DNA from: Alkalibacterium sp049389645 | Lineage (GTDB): Bacteria; Bacillota; Bacilli; Lactobacillales; Carnobacteriaceae_A | DNA length: 64,000 bases | Assembly (NCBI RefSeq): GCF_049389645.1 | Contig: NZ_CP186540.1 | Span: 868,001-932,000 of the forward strand | Direction of reading: 5' to 3' | Shown: piece by piece, positions 7,885 to 15,911 of the stretch | Position numbering within the stretch: the first letter of the stretch is position 1 | Layout: each line of letters opens with the position of its first letter | Position numbers and translations under genes: made by a program | Notes under the pieces: generated by a model | Told to the model about the DNA's origin: nothing | Database searches by the model: none | What the model saw: only the letters and a program-made list of their open reading frames with translations

Positions 7885-9555
7885 TTAAAATAATCCGGTA
7901 ATTTTACCTGCATCATCCACATCCACTTGTTCAGCAGAAGGTACTTTGGGTAATCCAGGCATCCGCATAATATCACCTGTCAAGACCACGATAAAACCGG
8001 CCCCGGCAGAGACGGATAAATCACGGACATTCACTTCGAAATCTGTGGGTCTGCCTAGCGCTTTCGGATCATCGGATAACGAGTACTGCGTTTTAGCCAT
8101 ACAGACGGGCAAATTACCGTAACCGAGTTTCGTTAAGCGTCTAGCTGTACGTTTTGCGGCTACGCTCCACTCTGTCCCTTTTCCGCCGTAAACGGACTGC
8201 ACAATTTTATCCACTTTTGTTGCAATGGAATCTTCCAGCTCATAAGCGAATGTCATTTGAGATTCCTGTTCACATAATTTTACGACTTCTTCCGCCAGTT
8301 CAATACCACCTGCGCCACCTTCAGCCCAGACATTTGATTGAACCACGTTGCTTCCAGTTTCTTTGATTGCTTCTTTTAAGACGTCTAATTCTTTCTGCGT
8401 ATCGCCAGGGAAAGCGTTGATCGCCACCACAGCCGGCAAGTTGAATGTTTTTTGGATGTTTTCAATATGCTTCAGTAAGTTGGGCAATCCGTTTTTTAGT
8501 GCTTCTGTATTTTCTTCAGCTAAGTCTGCCTTTTTAACGCCGCCATGCATCTTAAGTGCCCGAATCGTGGCCACGATAACCACAGCATCCGGCTTGATAT
8601 TTCCGATACGGCATTTGATGTCAATAAACTTCTCGGCACCTAAATCAGCTCCGAAACCGGCTTCAGTCACGACGTAATCGGCATGAGCGAGAGCCATTTT
8701 CGTTGCTAGCAAACTGTTACACCCGTGGGCTATATTCGCAAACGGTCCCCCATGAATAAACACCGGTGTATGTTCAAGCGTCTGTACCAAGTTAGGTTTC
8801 AATGCATCTTTAAGCAGGGTCGCTACAGCCCCCTGTGCCTTCAACTGCCCTAATTTAACGGGTTCGTTATCAAAGGTGTAGCCGATCAAACACTGACTTA
8901 ATTTTTCTTTCATTTCAGCCAGCGAATGTGATAAACAAAGCACTGCCATAATTTCAGAAGCAACCGTGATATCAAAGCCGTCTTCTCTTGGCATGCCGTT
9001 TGTTCTGGCGCCAATACCACTCACAATTGAACGAAGTTGACGATCGTTCATATCCATTGCGCGGCGCCAAGTCACACGTCTAGGATCGATTCTCAAATCA
9101 TTACCGTGATAAATATGATTATCTATCATGGCGGCGACTAAATTATTGGCTGCGCCAATAGCGTGTATGTCACCAGTGAAATGTAAATTGATATCCTCCA
9201 TCGGAATAACTTGCGCATACCCTCCGCCAGCTGCACCACCTTTCATGCCAAATACCGGACCTAAAGAAGGCTCACGTAAAGCGATAGCTGCCTTTTTTCC
9301 GATTTTCTGCAAAGCGTCGCCCAGACCAACAGACGTCGTGGTTTTCCCTTCGCCAGCTGGTGTGGGATTAATGGCCGTCACCAAAATCAATTTCCCATTT
9401 TTATTTTCTTTATTATGTAATGCACTGAAGTCTACCTTGGCCTTATACTTTCCGTAATGATCCAGATCCTCTTCGCTGACAGCTATTTTTTTTGCAATGT
9501 CTCCTATTGGGAACATTTCCGTAGATTGGGCAATTTCGATATCACTTTTCACCAT
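7885..9555 (-). CDS. fhs: Formate-tetrahydrofolate ligase
   Basis: The 556-residue enzyme makes 10-formyl-THF from formate, THF and ATP, supplying formyl groups to PurN and PurH and to initiator tRNA. The P-loop is TPAGEGKTTTSVGLGDAL near residue 65, preceded by KLILVTAINP; LREPSLGPVFGMKGGAAGGG and the IHGGPFANIAHGCNS block are family signatures. The length is normal. The start ATG follows AAGGAGGAG. It opens the operon fhs-fchA-folD-MTHFS, and the leader of about 90 bases upstream of it holds only weak structure. No THF or ZTP aptamer was recognised there, unlike the folT leader. Confidence 0.96.
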   Translation of the reverse strand: MVKSDIEIAQSTEMFPIGDIAKKIAVSEEDLDHYGKYKAKVDFSALHNKENKNGKLILVTAINPTPAGEGKTTTSVGLGDALQKIGKKAAIALREPSLGPVFGMKGGAAGGGYAQVIPMEDINLHFTGDIHAIGAANNLVAAMIDNHIYHGNDLRIDPRRVTWRRAMDMNDRQLRSIVSGIGARTNGMPREDGFDITVASEIMAVLCLSHSLAEMKEKLSQCLIGYTFDNEPVKLGQLKAQGAVATLLKDALKPNLVQTLEHTPVFIHGGPFANIAHGCNSLLATKMALAHADYVVTEAGFGADLGAEKFIDIKCRIGNIKPDAVVIVATIRALKMHGGVKKADLAEENTEALKNGLPNLLKHIENIQKTFNLPAVVAINAFPGDTQKELDVLKEAIKETGSNVVQSNVWAEGGAGGIELAEEVVKLCEQESQMTFAYELEDSIATKVDKIVQSVYGGKGTEWSVAAKRTARRLTKLGYGNLPVCMAKTQYSLSDDPKALGRPTDFEVNVRDLSVSAGAGFIVVLTGDIMRMPGLPKVPSAEQVDVDDAGKITGLF

Positions 9556-9651
9556 GTTTACTCCTCCTTAGTGTCATAAAAACAATAAAAAACCATCAAT
9601 GTATCCTTGCCTCGTGTAAGGGCATACAGCGTTTGCCTTAAACTTATTTTC

Positions 9652-9679
9652 AGTATAACATAGGAATGACATGAGCCAA
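9652..9679 (-). promoter_or_regulatory. Promoter of the fhs folate operon
   Basis: TTGGCT and TATACT on the minus strand are 16 bp apart and lie about 95 bp upstream of the fhs start codon. It is the best promoter match in the region between fhs and the divergent DUF378 gene. Confidence 0.5.
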
Positions 9680-9807
9680 TTAAAAATTCTTAAGATTTTT
9701 TTATTCTTTTCGACTCTGGTATTTATATTTTTTTCGATAAGAAACAATCGACATTTTTCTTTAAATTTCGTATGATAAGACTAGCAGTGAATAAAGGAGG
9801 ACCTATA

Positions 9808-10029
9808 GTGAAAATAATAGATCGCGCAGCGTTAACTTTACTGATTTTTGGTGGAATACATCTTTTACTTATTGGATTATTTGGATTTGATATCGTTGAA
9901 ACATTACTAGGCGAAGTCGACCAATGGGGTGTACGCATCATTTACATTTTAATTGGTTTGAGTGCGCTATGGTGTTTTAAATATTATTCCTTTACCCCAA
10001 GAGGTGGCAGTCGATTAAAAGACAGATAA
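9808..10029 (+). CDS. DUF378 family small membrane protein
   Basis: The GTG start is chosen because ATAAAGGAGGACC lies just before it; an ATG 36 bp upstream has no ribosome-binding site. The 73-residue product has two membrane segments (ALTLLIFGGIHLLLIGLFGF and VRIIYILIGLSALWCF) with the DUF378 signature of an N-terminal hydrophobic GG(I/L)xxLLxGLFGFD segment and a GLSALW motif. The function of DUF378 proteins is unknown. It is a single gene ended by a bidirectional hairpin shared with ald. Confidence 0.8.
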   Translation: MKIIDRAALTLLIFGGIHLLLIGLFGFDIVETLLGEVDQWGVRIIYILIGLSALWCFKYYSFTPRGGSRLKDR

Positions 10030-10050
10030 TGTCACTTTGAATAAAGCCTA

Positions 10051-10097
10051 AAAAAGACAGGATGTAGGAAATTTCCTACATCCTGTCTTTTTATTTT
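10051..10097. terminator. Bidirectional terminator between DUF378 gene and ald
   Basis: A 15-bp perfect stem (GACAGGATGTAGGAA and complement) with a three-base loop is flanked by an A-run on one side and a T-run on the other, so it can stop transcription from both convergent genes. Confidence 0.9.
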
Positions 10098-11210
10098 TTA
10101 ATAGAGTGAAGATAATTCAGTGTAATCGTACTTTAAATCAGTTGCTACTGCTTCATTCGTTACTTTTCCTTTATAGACATTTAAACCTGCTGCTAATCCG
10201 TCATCTTTTTTCAGCGCTTCAACAACGCCTAAGTTAGCTAACTGCAAAGCATAGATAATTGTATCATTGGTCAAAGCAAGTGTGGAAGTTCTTGGTACTG
10301 CCCCTGGAACGTTTCCAACGCCATAATGAACGACACCATGTTTGACAAAAGTCGGCTCATCATGTGTGGTTGCTTCGTTTAACGTCTCGAAGTTACCGCC
10401 CTGGTCAATGGCAATATCAACGATTACTGATCCTTTTTCCATGGATTTAATCATTTCTTCGGTCACTAATTTAGGTGCTTTGCGTCCTGGGATCAAAACA
10501 GAACCGATAACTAAGTCTGATGCTTTAACTGCTTTAGCGATATTAGATGGTGTCGAAGCCAATGTCTGAACGTCGCTGCCGAACATACGAATAAGATCGC
10601 GCATACGTTCAGGGCTTAACTCTAAAATATTTACATTGGCGCGCATGCCGATTGCCATACGTGCAGCATTTTCACCGACAACACCGCCGCCGATAATGGT
10701 AACTGTTCCTCTTTCAACACCCGGTACGCCACCAAGTAAAAGACCTTTTCCACCTTGTCTTTTCTCTAAATGATGAGCGCCTAATTGAACTGCCATACGT
10801 CCGGCAACTTCACTCATAGGAGTAAGGAGAGGTAATGTTCCATCTTTCGTTACTGTTTCATACCCGATTGCAGTCACTTCGTTATCCACTAACGCTTTCG
10901 TCAACTCTGGTGCGGCAGACAAGTGCAAGTAGGTGAACAGAACAAGATCTTTTCGGAAATACTTGTATTCTGCTTTAAGCGGTTCTTTAACTTTAATAAC
11001 CATGTCCGCACTGTCCCAGACTTCTTTGGCAGTATCGATCATTTTAGCGCCATTTTCAAGGTACTCCTGATCCGAATAGCCACTGCCTTCTCCAGCACTT
11101 TTTTCAACTAGGACATCATGTCCGCCTGCAACCAGACGCTGAACGTTGAATGGTGTTAAACCAACTCGAAATTCGTTGTTTTTTATTTCTTTTGGTAATC
11201 CAATAAGCAT
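10098..11210 (-). CDS. ald: Alanine dehydrogenase
   Basis: The 370-residue enzyme interconverts L-alanine and pyruvate plus ammonia with NAD. Signatures are the N-terminal GLPKEIKNNEFRVGLTP, the catalytic lysine in VKVKEPLKAEY, the LFTYLHLSAAPELT block, the glycine-rich VTIIGGGVVGENAARMAIG nucleotide site near residue 170 and the VGNVPGAVPRTSTLALTN stretch. The start follows AAAAGGAAG. It lies downstream of a small membrane protein gene and mgsA on the same strand with short gaps, possibly one transcript. Confidence 0.96.
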   Translation of the reverse strand: MLIGLPKEIKNNEFRVGLTPFNVQRLVAGGHDVLVEKSAGEGSGYSDQEYLENGAKMIDTAKEVWDSADMVIKVKEPLKAEYKYFRKDLVLFTYLHLSAAPELTKALVDNEVTAIGYETVTKDGTLPLLTPMSEVAGRMAVQLGAHHLEKRQGGKGLLLGGVPGVERGTVTIIGGGVVGENAARMAIGMRANVNILELSPERMRDLIRMFGSDVQTLASTPSNIAKAVKASDLVIGSVLIPGRKAPKLVTEEMIKSMEKGSVIVDIAIDQGGNFETLNEATTHDEPTFVKHGVVHYGVGNVPGAVPRTSTLALTNDTIIYALQLANLGVVEALKKDDGLAAGLNVYKGKVTNEAVATDLKYDYTELSSLY

Positions 11211-11251
11211 AATTGTAACTTCCTTTTATATAATTTTTTTTAATACATTAC

Positions 11252-11449
11252 TTACATCAATAAATACGACACAATCAAAAGTATTCCCGTCACGAGAAAA
11301 AGTATGCCACCCACTTTGATAAACAAAGGAAACCATTTCGGAAATTTAGTGTGTGGTGCACGTTTCTGACTCTTAGTGGCCCATTTGTCAGAATATTTAT
11401 ATGAAAAATACCCGTATATAATTAAAGCTAACCCGATAACAACTAACAT
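11252..11449 (-). CDS. Small two-helix membrane protein, unknown function
   Basis: A 65-residue protein preceded by AGAAGGAGACC. It has two hydrophobic helices (residues 2-16 and about 43-63) joined by a basic loop (KYSDKWATKSQKRAPHTK). No family was recognised. It lies between mgsA and ald on the same strand with 40-bp gaps and may share their transcript. Confidence 0.65.
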   Translation of the reverse strand: MLVVIGLALIIYGYFSYKYSDKWATKSQKRAPHTKFPKWFPLFIKVGGILFLVTGILLIVSYLLM

Positions 11450-11489
11450 ATTGGTCTCCTTCTAGACTTTCACCCGTGTCATTCTAAAA

Positions 11490-11912
11490 TCAAAAGTGTA
11501 AGGTCTCCCGATCAGTGCCTCTAGCTATGTCGCGCCAACCATAAAATCCGGCATCCAATCCGCGCAGCAACACTTCAGCCGTTCCTATATTCGTGGCCAA
11601 AGGAATCTCATAGACATCGCACAAGCGAAGTAAAGCTGAGATATCTGGTTCATGAGCCTGAGCTGTTAATGGATCACGTATGAAGATAACCAAATCTATT
11701 TTATTATTGGAGACGTGCGCGCCAATTTGCTGGTCGCCACCGAGTGGACCCGATTTAAAACGATGAACATCCAATCCCGTTTCATCGATTATTCGTTTGC
11801 CTGTCGTCCCGGTCGCAAACAAATTGTGTTTACTTAGAATCACTTTATACGCTTCAGCTATTTTTATGATATCGTCTTTCTTTTTATCATGCGCAATCAA
11901 TGCAATATTCAC
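11490..11912 (-). CDS. mgsA: Methylglyoxal synthase
   Basis: The 140-residue enzyme turns dihydroxyacetone phosphate into methylglyoxal and phosphate, a glycolytic overflow bypass. The sequence has IALIAHDKKK at the N-terminus, the phosphate-binding ATGTTGKR near residue 53, SGPLGGDQQIGA with the catalytic Asp, VIFIRDPLTAQAHEPD and the His of that motif. The length is normal. The start codon follows GAGGGAGGAAAAT-like sequence. The region upstream up to the divergent PfpI gene is about 180 bp and should hold both promoters. Confidence 0.95.
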   Translation of the reverse strand: MNIALIAHDKKKDDIIKIAEAYKVILSKHNLFATGTTGKRIIDETGLDVHRFKSGPLGGDQQIGAHVSNNKIDLVIFIRDPLTAQAHEPDISALLRLCDVYEIPLATNIGTAEVLLRGLDAGFYGWRDIARGTDRETLHF

Positions 11913-12091
11913 GATTTTCCTCCCTCAAACGTAAAATATATTATTCTCTCCTTTTTAATCATAACATATTTTAATTGAAAACCTGTAATGATAAAGTCCA
12001 TTTTGTTACTGTTTGAGCAATCATATTACTTGTACAGGAAAGCAACGACAGTTAGACTAAAGAAAGATTAATACGAGGAGGAATTCTAATA

Positions 12092-12607
12092 ATGAGTAAG
12101 AAAGTTGCAGCAGTACTAACACATTTATTTGAAGACGTGGAGTTTACTTCACCTAAAGAAGAATTAGAAAAAGCGGGTCATACCGTCGAAACAATAGGAT
12201 TCGAAGCAGGTGAAACGGTAGAGGGGAAAAAAGGAACGGCCTCTGTCACGATCGATAAAAGTATCGCTGACGTTTCCCCGGAAGATTATGATGCGTTACT
12301 CATACCTGGTGGTTATTCACCTGACAAATTACGTAAAGATGAGCGATTCCTGGACTTCGTACGTGCTTTTGCAGACAAGAAACCTATATTCTCGATTTGT
12401 CACGCACCCCAATTATTGATCAATGCAGAAGTCGTGAAAGGCAAAGATATCACCTCTGTCAGTCAAGTGGCCATCGATTTGAAAAATGCCGGTGCCAATT
12501 TTATTGATAAAGAAGTGGTTATAGATAAATCTGGTCTCATCTCAAGTCGTACTCCAGATGACATGCCTGCTTTCAACAAAGCCATCCTCGAATCACTAAG
12601 TGAGTAA
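12092..12607 (+). CDS. DJ-1/PfpI family protein (YhbO/YraA-type)
   Basis: The 171-residue protein has the glutamine-amidotransferase-like fold of the PfpI family. The nucleophile elbow is IFSICHAPQLL near residue 104 with the conserved Cys-His pair, and the acidic partner lies near the N-terminal LFEDVEFTSP. Members are stress proteins with chaperone, deglycase or peptidase activities that are debated. The divergent neighbour mgsA produces methylglyoxal, which DJ-1 relatives have been proposed to detoxify; that functional link is inference. AGGAGGAATTC precedes the start. Confidence 0.88.
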   Translation: MSKKVAAVLTHLFEDVEFTSPKEELEKAGHTVETIGFEAGETVEGKKGTASVTIDKSIADVSPEDYDALLIPGGYSPDKLRKDERFLDFVRAFADKKPIFSICHAPQLLINAEVVKGKDITSVSQVAIDLKNAGANFIDKEVVIDKSGLISSRTPDDMPAFNKAILESLSE

Positions 12608-12680
12608 ATTGTAATTTTTCTTCGGGAAATCCTTAGACGATTCTAAGGATTACGAGTGTTGTTTTTGATACACTAATGGT

Positions 12681-12816
12681 GTGGAAAATAAGTACACGTT
12701 TCTTTTCTCCCCAAAATGATAAAACAAAGGAATCCCCCGAAACGTTTGTTTTATCACTGAAAAGAAAAGTATATTTGGGACCATTATTCATTCTCCCCGG
12801 ATTGAATGGTTTTTCT
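12681..12816 (+). ncRNA. Candidate small RNA A with C-rich loops
   Basis: An extended -10 (TGATACACT, 12666-12674) precedes a long rod-shaped hairpin: TTTCTTTTC (12699) pairs with GAAAAGAAA (12759), and GATAAAACAAA (12718) pairs perfectly with TTTGTTTTATC (12745). A second hairpin (12781-12809) followed by TTTTT resembles a terminator. CTCCCC in the internal loop, ATCCCCC in the apical loop and CTCCCC in the terminator loop are all unpaired in this fold. C-rich loops are how several Gram-positive sRNAs (RsaE/RoxS, LhrC) bind Shine-Dalgarno sites. No reading frame fits. An inverted-repeat (MITE-like) remnant is an alternative. Confidence 0.42.
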
Positions 12817-12831
12817 CAAATGACATATAAT
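12802..12831 (+). promoter_or_regulatory. Promoter of candidate small RNA B
   Basis: TTGAAT and a consensus TATAAT are 18 bp apart. There is no gene downstream before a terminator 25-50 bp further on, so the only product would be a very short RNA. Confidence 0.55.
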
Positions 12832-12837
12832 AGACGT

Positions 12838-12887
12838 TAAGTCTTATCCCCAAACCACCTTTTCTAGAGGAAAAGGTGGTTTTTTTA
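12838..12887 (+). ncRNA. Candidate small RNA B (about 50 nt)
   Basis: From the start predicted by the promoter just upstream, the RNA would be a 15-nt single-stranded 5' part containing TTATCCCC followed by a terminator hairpin (ACCACCTTTTC and complement, then seven T). It is too short to encode protein. The C-rich tail recalls the seed of Shine-Dalgarno-targeting sRNAs. It could alternatively be just a terminator backing up transcription from upstream. Confidence 0.38.
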
Positions 12888-12983
12888 TATTTTATTGCTC
12901 CTTTTCCAATCTTATCTAAGAATAACTACACATATTCATATTCCACTCACAAATAATTCGAATTTATCTTATATACTTTAATC

Positions 12984-13087
12984 ATACCCACAAAAACCAA
13001 CTTATTTTTGGTAATCAACGCTCCTCCAAGCGTTGGTTGACCACTCCTTTTTTACCACTAACTGTCAAGCAGTTAGTGGTTTTTTTG
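12984..13087 (+). ncRNA. Candidate small RNA C with CCTCC loop
   Basis: TATACT at 12972 (no good -35) precedes a series of three hairpins: ACCAA/TTGGT, CAACGCT/AGCGTTG with loop CCTCCA, and a strong terminator ACCACTAACTG/CAGTTAGTGGT followed by seven T. CCTCC and ACTCC in unpaired positions are anti-Shine-Dalgarno-like, as in units A and B. No open frame is supported. Confidence 0.38.
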
Positions 13088-13345
13088 CTTTCCGCTGTCA
13101 TCACACGAGTTAAAAAAACAATATTGTGTTTAATTTCCAACAAAAAACCTCCCTCCCCTTACATAAAACCCTTTAGTATCAATGTTAAAACAAGAAAATA
13201 AAGGATTGTCCTTTTTGGTATAAAATCAGTAGCAATTACGTAACCGCTTTCTCTTTGCGCTTTCCTGTAAAGCTTTCTATAATAAATTATGTTACTTTTA
13301 CGTCTCACACTTTACCGGTAAAATCTGTGAGAAAGGAGAACAACC
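13088..13345 (+). promoter_or_regulatory. Leader region of metNIQ with promoter and palindrome
   Basis: The best promoter is TTGCGC-17 bp-TATAAT (13255-13283). Between it and the start codon, 13303-13332 forms a strong inverted repeat: outer arms TCTCACA/TGTGAGA around the perfect palindrome TTTACCGGTAAA, ending right before the Shine-Dalgarno sequence AAAGGAG. It may be a protein operator or an RNA hairpin controlling translation. I do not recognise an S-box, S-MK box or Met T-box. A CCTCCCTCCCC tract at about 13147 is unexplained. The rest shows no gene. Confidence 0.5.
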
Positions 13346-14083
13346 ATGATTGAATTTAATCAAGTTGACAAAACATTCGATGAAAAAGACAAACCACTTA
13401 GTGCACTGTCAGATATCACGCTTTCCATTCATAAAGGCGAAACGTTTGGAGTCGTTGGTGAAAGCGGCGCTGGAAAGTCAACGTTACTAAGATTGATCAA
13501 TGCTTTGGAAAAACCAACCAGCGGTTCAGTCAGCGTGAATGGCATAAACGTTTCCAACCTTTCTAAAAAAGAGTTGAGACAGGCACAAAAACAAATCGGC
13601 ATGGTTTTCCAGCAGTTTAATTTGCTTAACAATAAAACCGTTGCGGAGAATGTTCACCTGCCTTTAGAGTTACATGACTACCCTGCTGCGTTAACCACTG
13701 ATGACGTCTTACGTTTTGTCGGACTGGAAGATAAGAAAGACAGTTACCCTTCACAGTTGAGTGGTGGGCAAAAACAACGCGTAGGTATTGCTCGAGCGCT
13801 GATAACGCGACCAGACATCTTACTGTGCGACGAACCAACGTCTGCTCTTGATCAGAACACGACTGAAGAAATCGTTGAGGTATTAAAAAAGGTGCATAGA
13901 GAATTTAAGATGACGATCGTGGTTGTCACGCATGAATTGCCTGTCATCAAAGAATTATGTGAACGGGCCGCCATTATGGAACAGGGAAAAATAATAAAGG
14001 TTATCACCGTTAAGCGTTCAACTGAACAAGCAAACATCAAACCGTACCATGAACGGGCAATCGAGGTGTTGACTGATGGCTGA
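13346..14083 (+). CDS. metN: Methionine-type ABC transporter ATP-binding protein MetN
   Basis: The 245-residue ATPase has Walker A GESGAGKST near residue 38, the Q-loop FQQFNLL, the signature LSGGQKQR near residue 139, Walker B ILLCDEPTSALD and the switch His in VVTHELPV. It energises import of methionine or a related amino acid with MetI and MetQ encoded directly downstream. Typical MetN proteins have about 340 residues with a C-terminal NIL domain that mediates methionine feedback inhibition; this one stops after the ATPase core, so that regulation is absent. The start follows AAAGGAGAAC. Confidence 0.9.
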   Translation: MIEFNQVDKTFDEKDKPLSALSDITLSIHKGETFGVVGESGAGKSTLLRLINALEKPTSGSVSVNGINVSNLSKKELRQAQKQIGMVFQQFNLLNNKTVAENVHLPLELHDYPAALTTDDVLRFVGLEDKKDSYPSQLSGGQKQRVGIARALITRPDILLCDEPTSALDQNTTEEIVEVLKKVHREFKMTIVVVTHELPVIKELCERAAIMEQGKIIKVITVKRSTEQANIKPYHERAIEVLTDG

Positions 14084-14762
14084 AGGCATAGGTTTGTATA
14101 TTGATCGCGTCATAGAATTCATGCCTCGCATGCTTGAAAGTTTAGGCGAAACAGGTATCATGCTCTTTTTTGCGATGTTGGCAGCTATTCTTGCGGGTAT
14201 TCCTGTAGGCACCTTGCTGTATTTAACAAGCGAGGGTCAGCCGACGGAAAATCGTCCGCTTAACCGAATCATCAATGCTTTTGTTAATATTATTCGCTCA
14301 TTTCCATTCTTGCTCTTGGTCGTTGCCATGCAGCCATTTATCAGGCAAGTTTACGGCCGCGCGACCGGCGACCCCATTGCAGCTTCGTTTCCGATGGTCG
14401 TTATAGCCATTGCCTTATATGCCCGATTCGTGGAACAATCCCTCAACGAAATTCCCAGAGGGATCATCGAAACGGCGCAGTCCATGGGTGCAACCACCTG
14501 GCAATTAGTTTGGAAGTTCCTGTTCGTTGAAGCAAGGAGCAGTCTGGTCATTGGCTTCGCAACGGCTACGATCAGTTTTGTTTCCTATTCAACGATCATG
14601 GGCGTCGTCGGCGGTGGGGGCATCGGCGATTTCGCCATCCGCTATGGTTATCAGCGCTACGAAACAGATATCATGTACACCGCAATCGTCTTGATCATTA
14701 TATTAGTCGAGATTTTCCAATGGCTGGGACTCAAACTAGCTAAAAAGTTAGATAAACGATAA
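14076..14762 (+). CDS. metI: Methionine-type ABC transporter permease MetI
   Basis: A 228-residue permease of the MetI type with about five membrane helices. The cytoplasmic coupling helix is ALYARFVEQSLNEIPRGIIETAQSMGAT, containing the EAA-like motif that contacts MetN. The GVVGGGGIGDFAIRYGYQRY stretch is typical of MetI. Its start overlaps the metN end by 8 bp, so translation is coupled. With MetN and MetQ it forms a complete importer. Confidence 0.92.
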   Translation: MAEGIGLYIDRVIEFMPRMLESLGETGIMLFFAMLAAILAGIPVGTLLYLTSEGQPTENRPLNRIINAFVNIIRSFPFLLLVVAMQPFIRQVYGRATGDPIAASFPMVVIAIALYARFVEQSLNEIPRGIIETAQSMGATTWQLVWKFLFVEARSSLVIGFATATISFVSYSTIMGVVGGGGIGDFAIRYGYQRYETDIMYTAIVLIIILVEIFQWLGLKLAKKLDKR

Positions 14763-14798
14763 TAAAAATTATATTTAAAATAAAAGGAGATCATCATT

Positions 14799-15653
14799 AT
14801 GTTTAAAAAAGGATTATTACTAGGCAGTACAGCATTACTCTTAGCAGCATGTGGCGCAGCTGATGAATCAACCGAAGAGGCTTCAAATGAAGTGACTGAA
14901 GAAACGACGGAAGAAACGGTAACGATCAAAGTCGCGTCCCACCTTCCGCCAATGACAGATGTCCTTGAAATTGCCGGAGACGTGATCGAAGACGGTTATG
15001 AAATTCAACTTGTCGAAGTGTCTGATAACATCCAGTATAATGAAGCATTGCTTAATGAAGAAGTGGACGCCAACTTTGCTCAACACGAACCGTTCATGGA
15101 AATGTTCAACCAGGAACGCGACGGTAATTTAGTTGCCCTTCAACCGATTTATAATGCAATCGTCGGTTTCTATTCGCCTGTTTACGATTCAGTCGAAGAC
15201 ATTGAGGATGGCGCTGAAGTCGCTGTGCCCAGCGATCCGACCAATGAAGCACGCGCGCTTGTCACACTTGAAGAACACGAACTGATCACACTGGATCCGG
15301 AAGTCAACAAATCTGAAGCTTCCGTAGACGATGTGAGTGAAAACCCATATAATTTCACCTTTACAAACATCGACTTATTGAACCTGACAGCGGCATATGA
15401 AGACGGCGTAGAACTGGTCTTCAATTATCCAACATATATCGCTGCAGTCGATCTAACCCCTGCAGATGCGGTCATTTTACAGGCTGACGAAGAAAACATG
15501 TTTGCCCAAACGCTTGTCGCACGCGAAGACAATCAAGATTCTGATGCCATTCAAGCTTTAGTGGATGCTATGACCAGTCAAGAAGTGTACGATTTCTTGG
15601 ATGGCTTGGCTGAAAATGGCCACTTGAGACCTGCATTCGAAGTCAGCGAATAA
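14799..15653 (+). CDS. metQ: MetQ/NlpA family substrate-binding lipoprotein
   Basis: A 284-residue lipoprotein with the signal MFKKGLLLGSTALLLAAC (lipobox LAAC, lipidated Cys18), a very acidic linker rich in E and T, and the NlpA-type binding domain (SDNIQYNEALLNEEVDANFAQHEPF, VAVPSDPTNEARAL, NYPTYI). It captures D/L-methionine or a related ligand at the outer membrane face for MetNI. The strongly acidic linker fits an alkali- or salt-tolerant organism. AAAAGGAGATC precedes the start. A terminator follows directly. Confidence 0.92.
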   Translation: MFKKGLLLGSTALLLAACGAADESTEEASNEVTEETTEETVTIKVASHLPPMTDVLEIAGDVIEDGYEIQLVEVSDNIQYNEALLNEEVDANFAQHEPFMEMFNQERDGNLVALQPIYNAIVGFYSPVYDSVEDIEDGAEVAVPSDPTNEARALVTLEEHELITLDPEVNKSEASVDDVSENPYNFTFTNIDLLNLTAAYEDGVELVFNYPTYIAAVDLTPADAVILQADEENMFAQTLVAREDNQDSDAIQALVDAMTSQEVYDFLDGLAENGHLRPAFEVSE

Positions 15654-15672
15654 TTTTTATAGATATACGAAG

Positions 15673-15717
15673 AAGCAGACCGATTAGTCATTAGTGACTA
15701 ATCGGTCTGCTTTTTTT
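15673..15717 (+). terminator. Terminator of metNIQ
   Basis: A perfect 17-bp stem (AGCAGACCGATTAGTCA and complement) with loop TTAG and a following run of seven T ends the metNIQ transcript. Confidence 0.92.
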
Positions 15718-15911
15718 AATGTGGTGATTCAAATAAGTTTATTTATTAAACTTAACTCCTTCATCGATAGAAGGAGTCCCCACCCTAATGATCTAACTTT
15801 CTGAGCACCAGAAAACATTACCGCTGTTCCCATGAATGCAAAAATCCAAATTTTTTTTTGCTAAATTAAATAGTTCATTGATAAAATATTCGTTTGATTC
15901 TACCTAATTTT

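Noticed and set aside
9556..9660. Possible ZTP (pfl) or THF riboswitch in the fhs leader
   Set aside because: Neither the GGGUCGUG-type block of the ZTP class nor the THF-I blocks are present; only weak short stems were found.
9723..9941. 72-codon minus-strand frame upstream of fhs
   Set aside because: It covers the DUF378 gene antisense and the fhs promoter region, and has no ribosome-binding site.
12681..12816. Possible 6S RNA, because of the rod shape
   Set aside because: The rod is only about 110 nt and lacks the large central bubble and the conserved ends of 6S RNA (about 190 nt).
12600..13345. Possible T-box or S-box upstream of metN
   Set aside because: No T-box sequence (TGG-N-ACCGCG type), no AG-box and no S-box core could be found; the structures are better described as separate short hairpin/terminator units.
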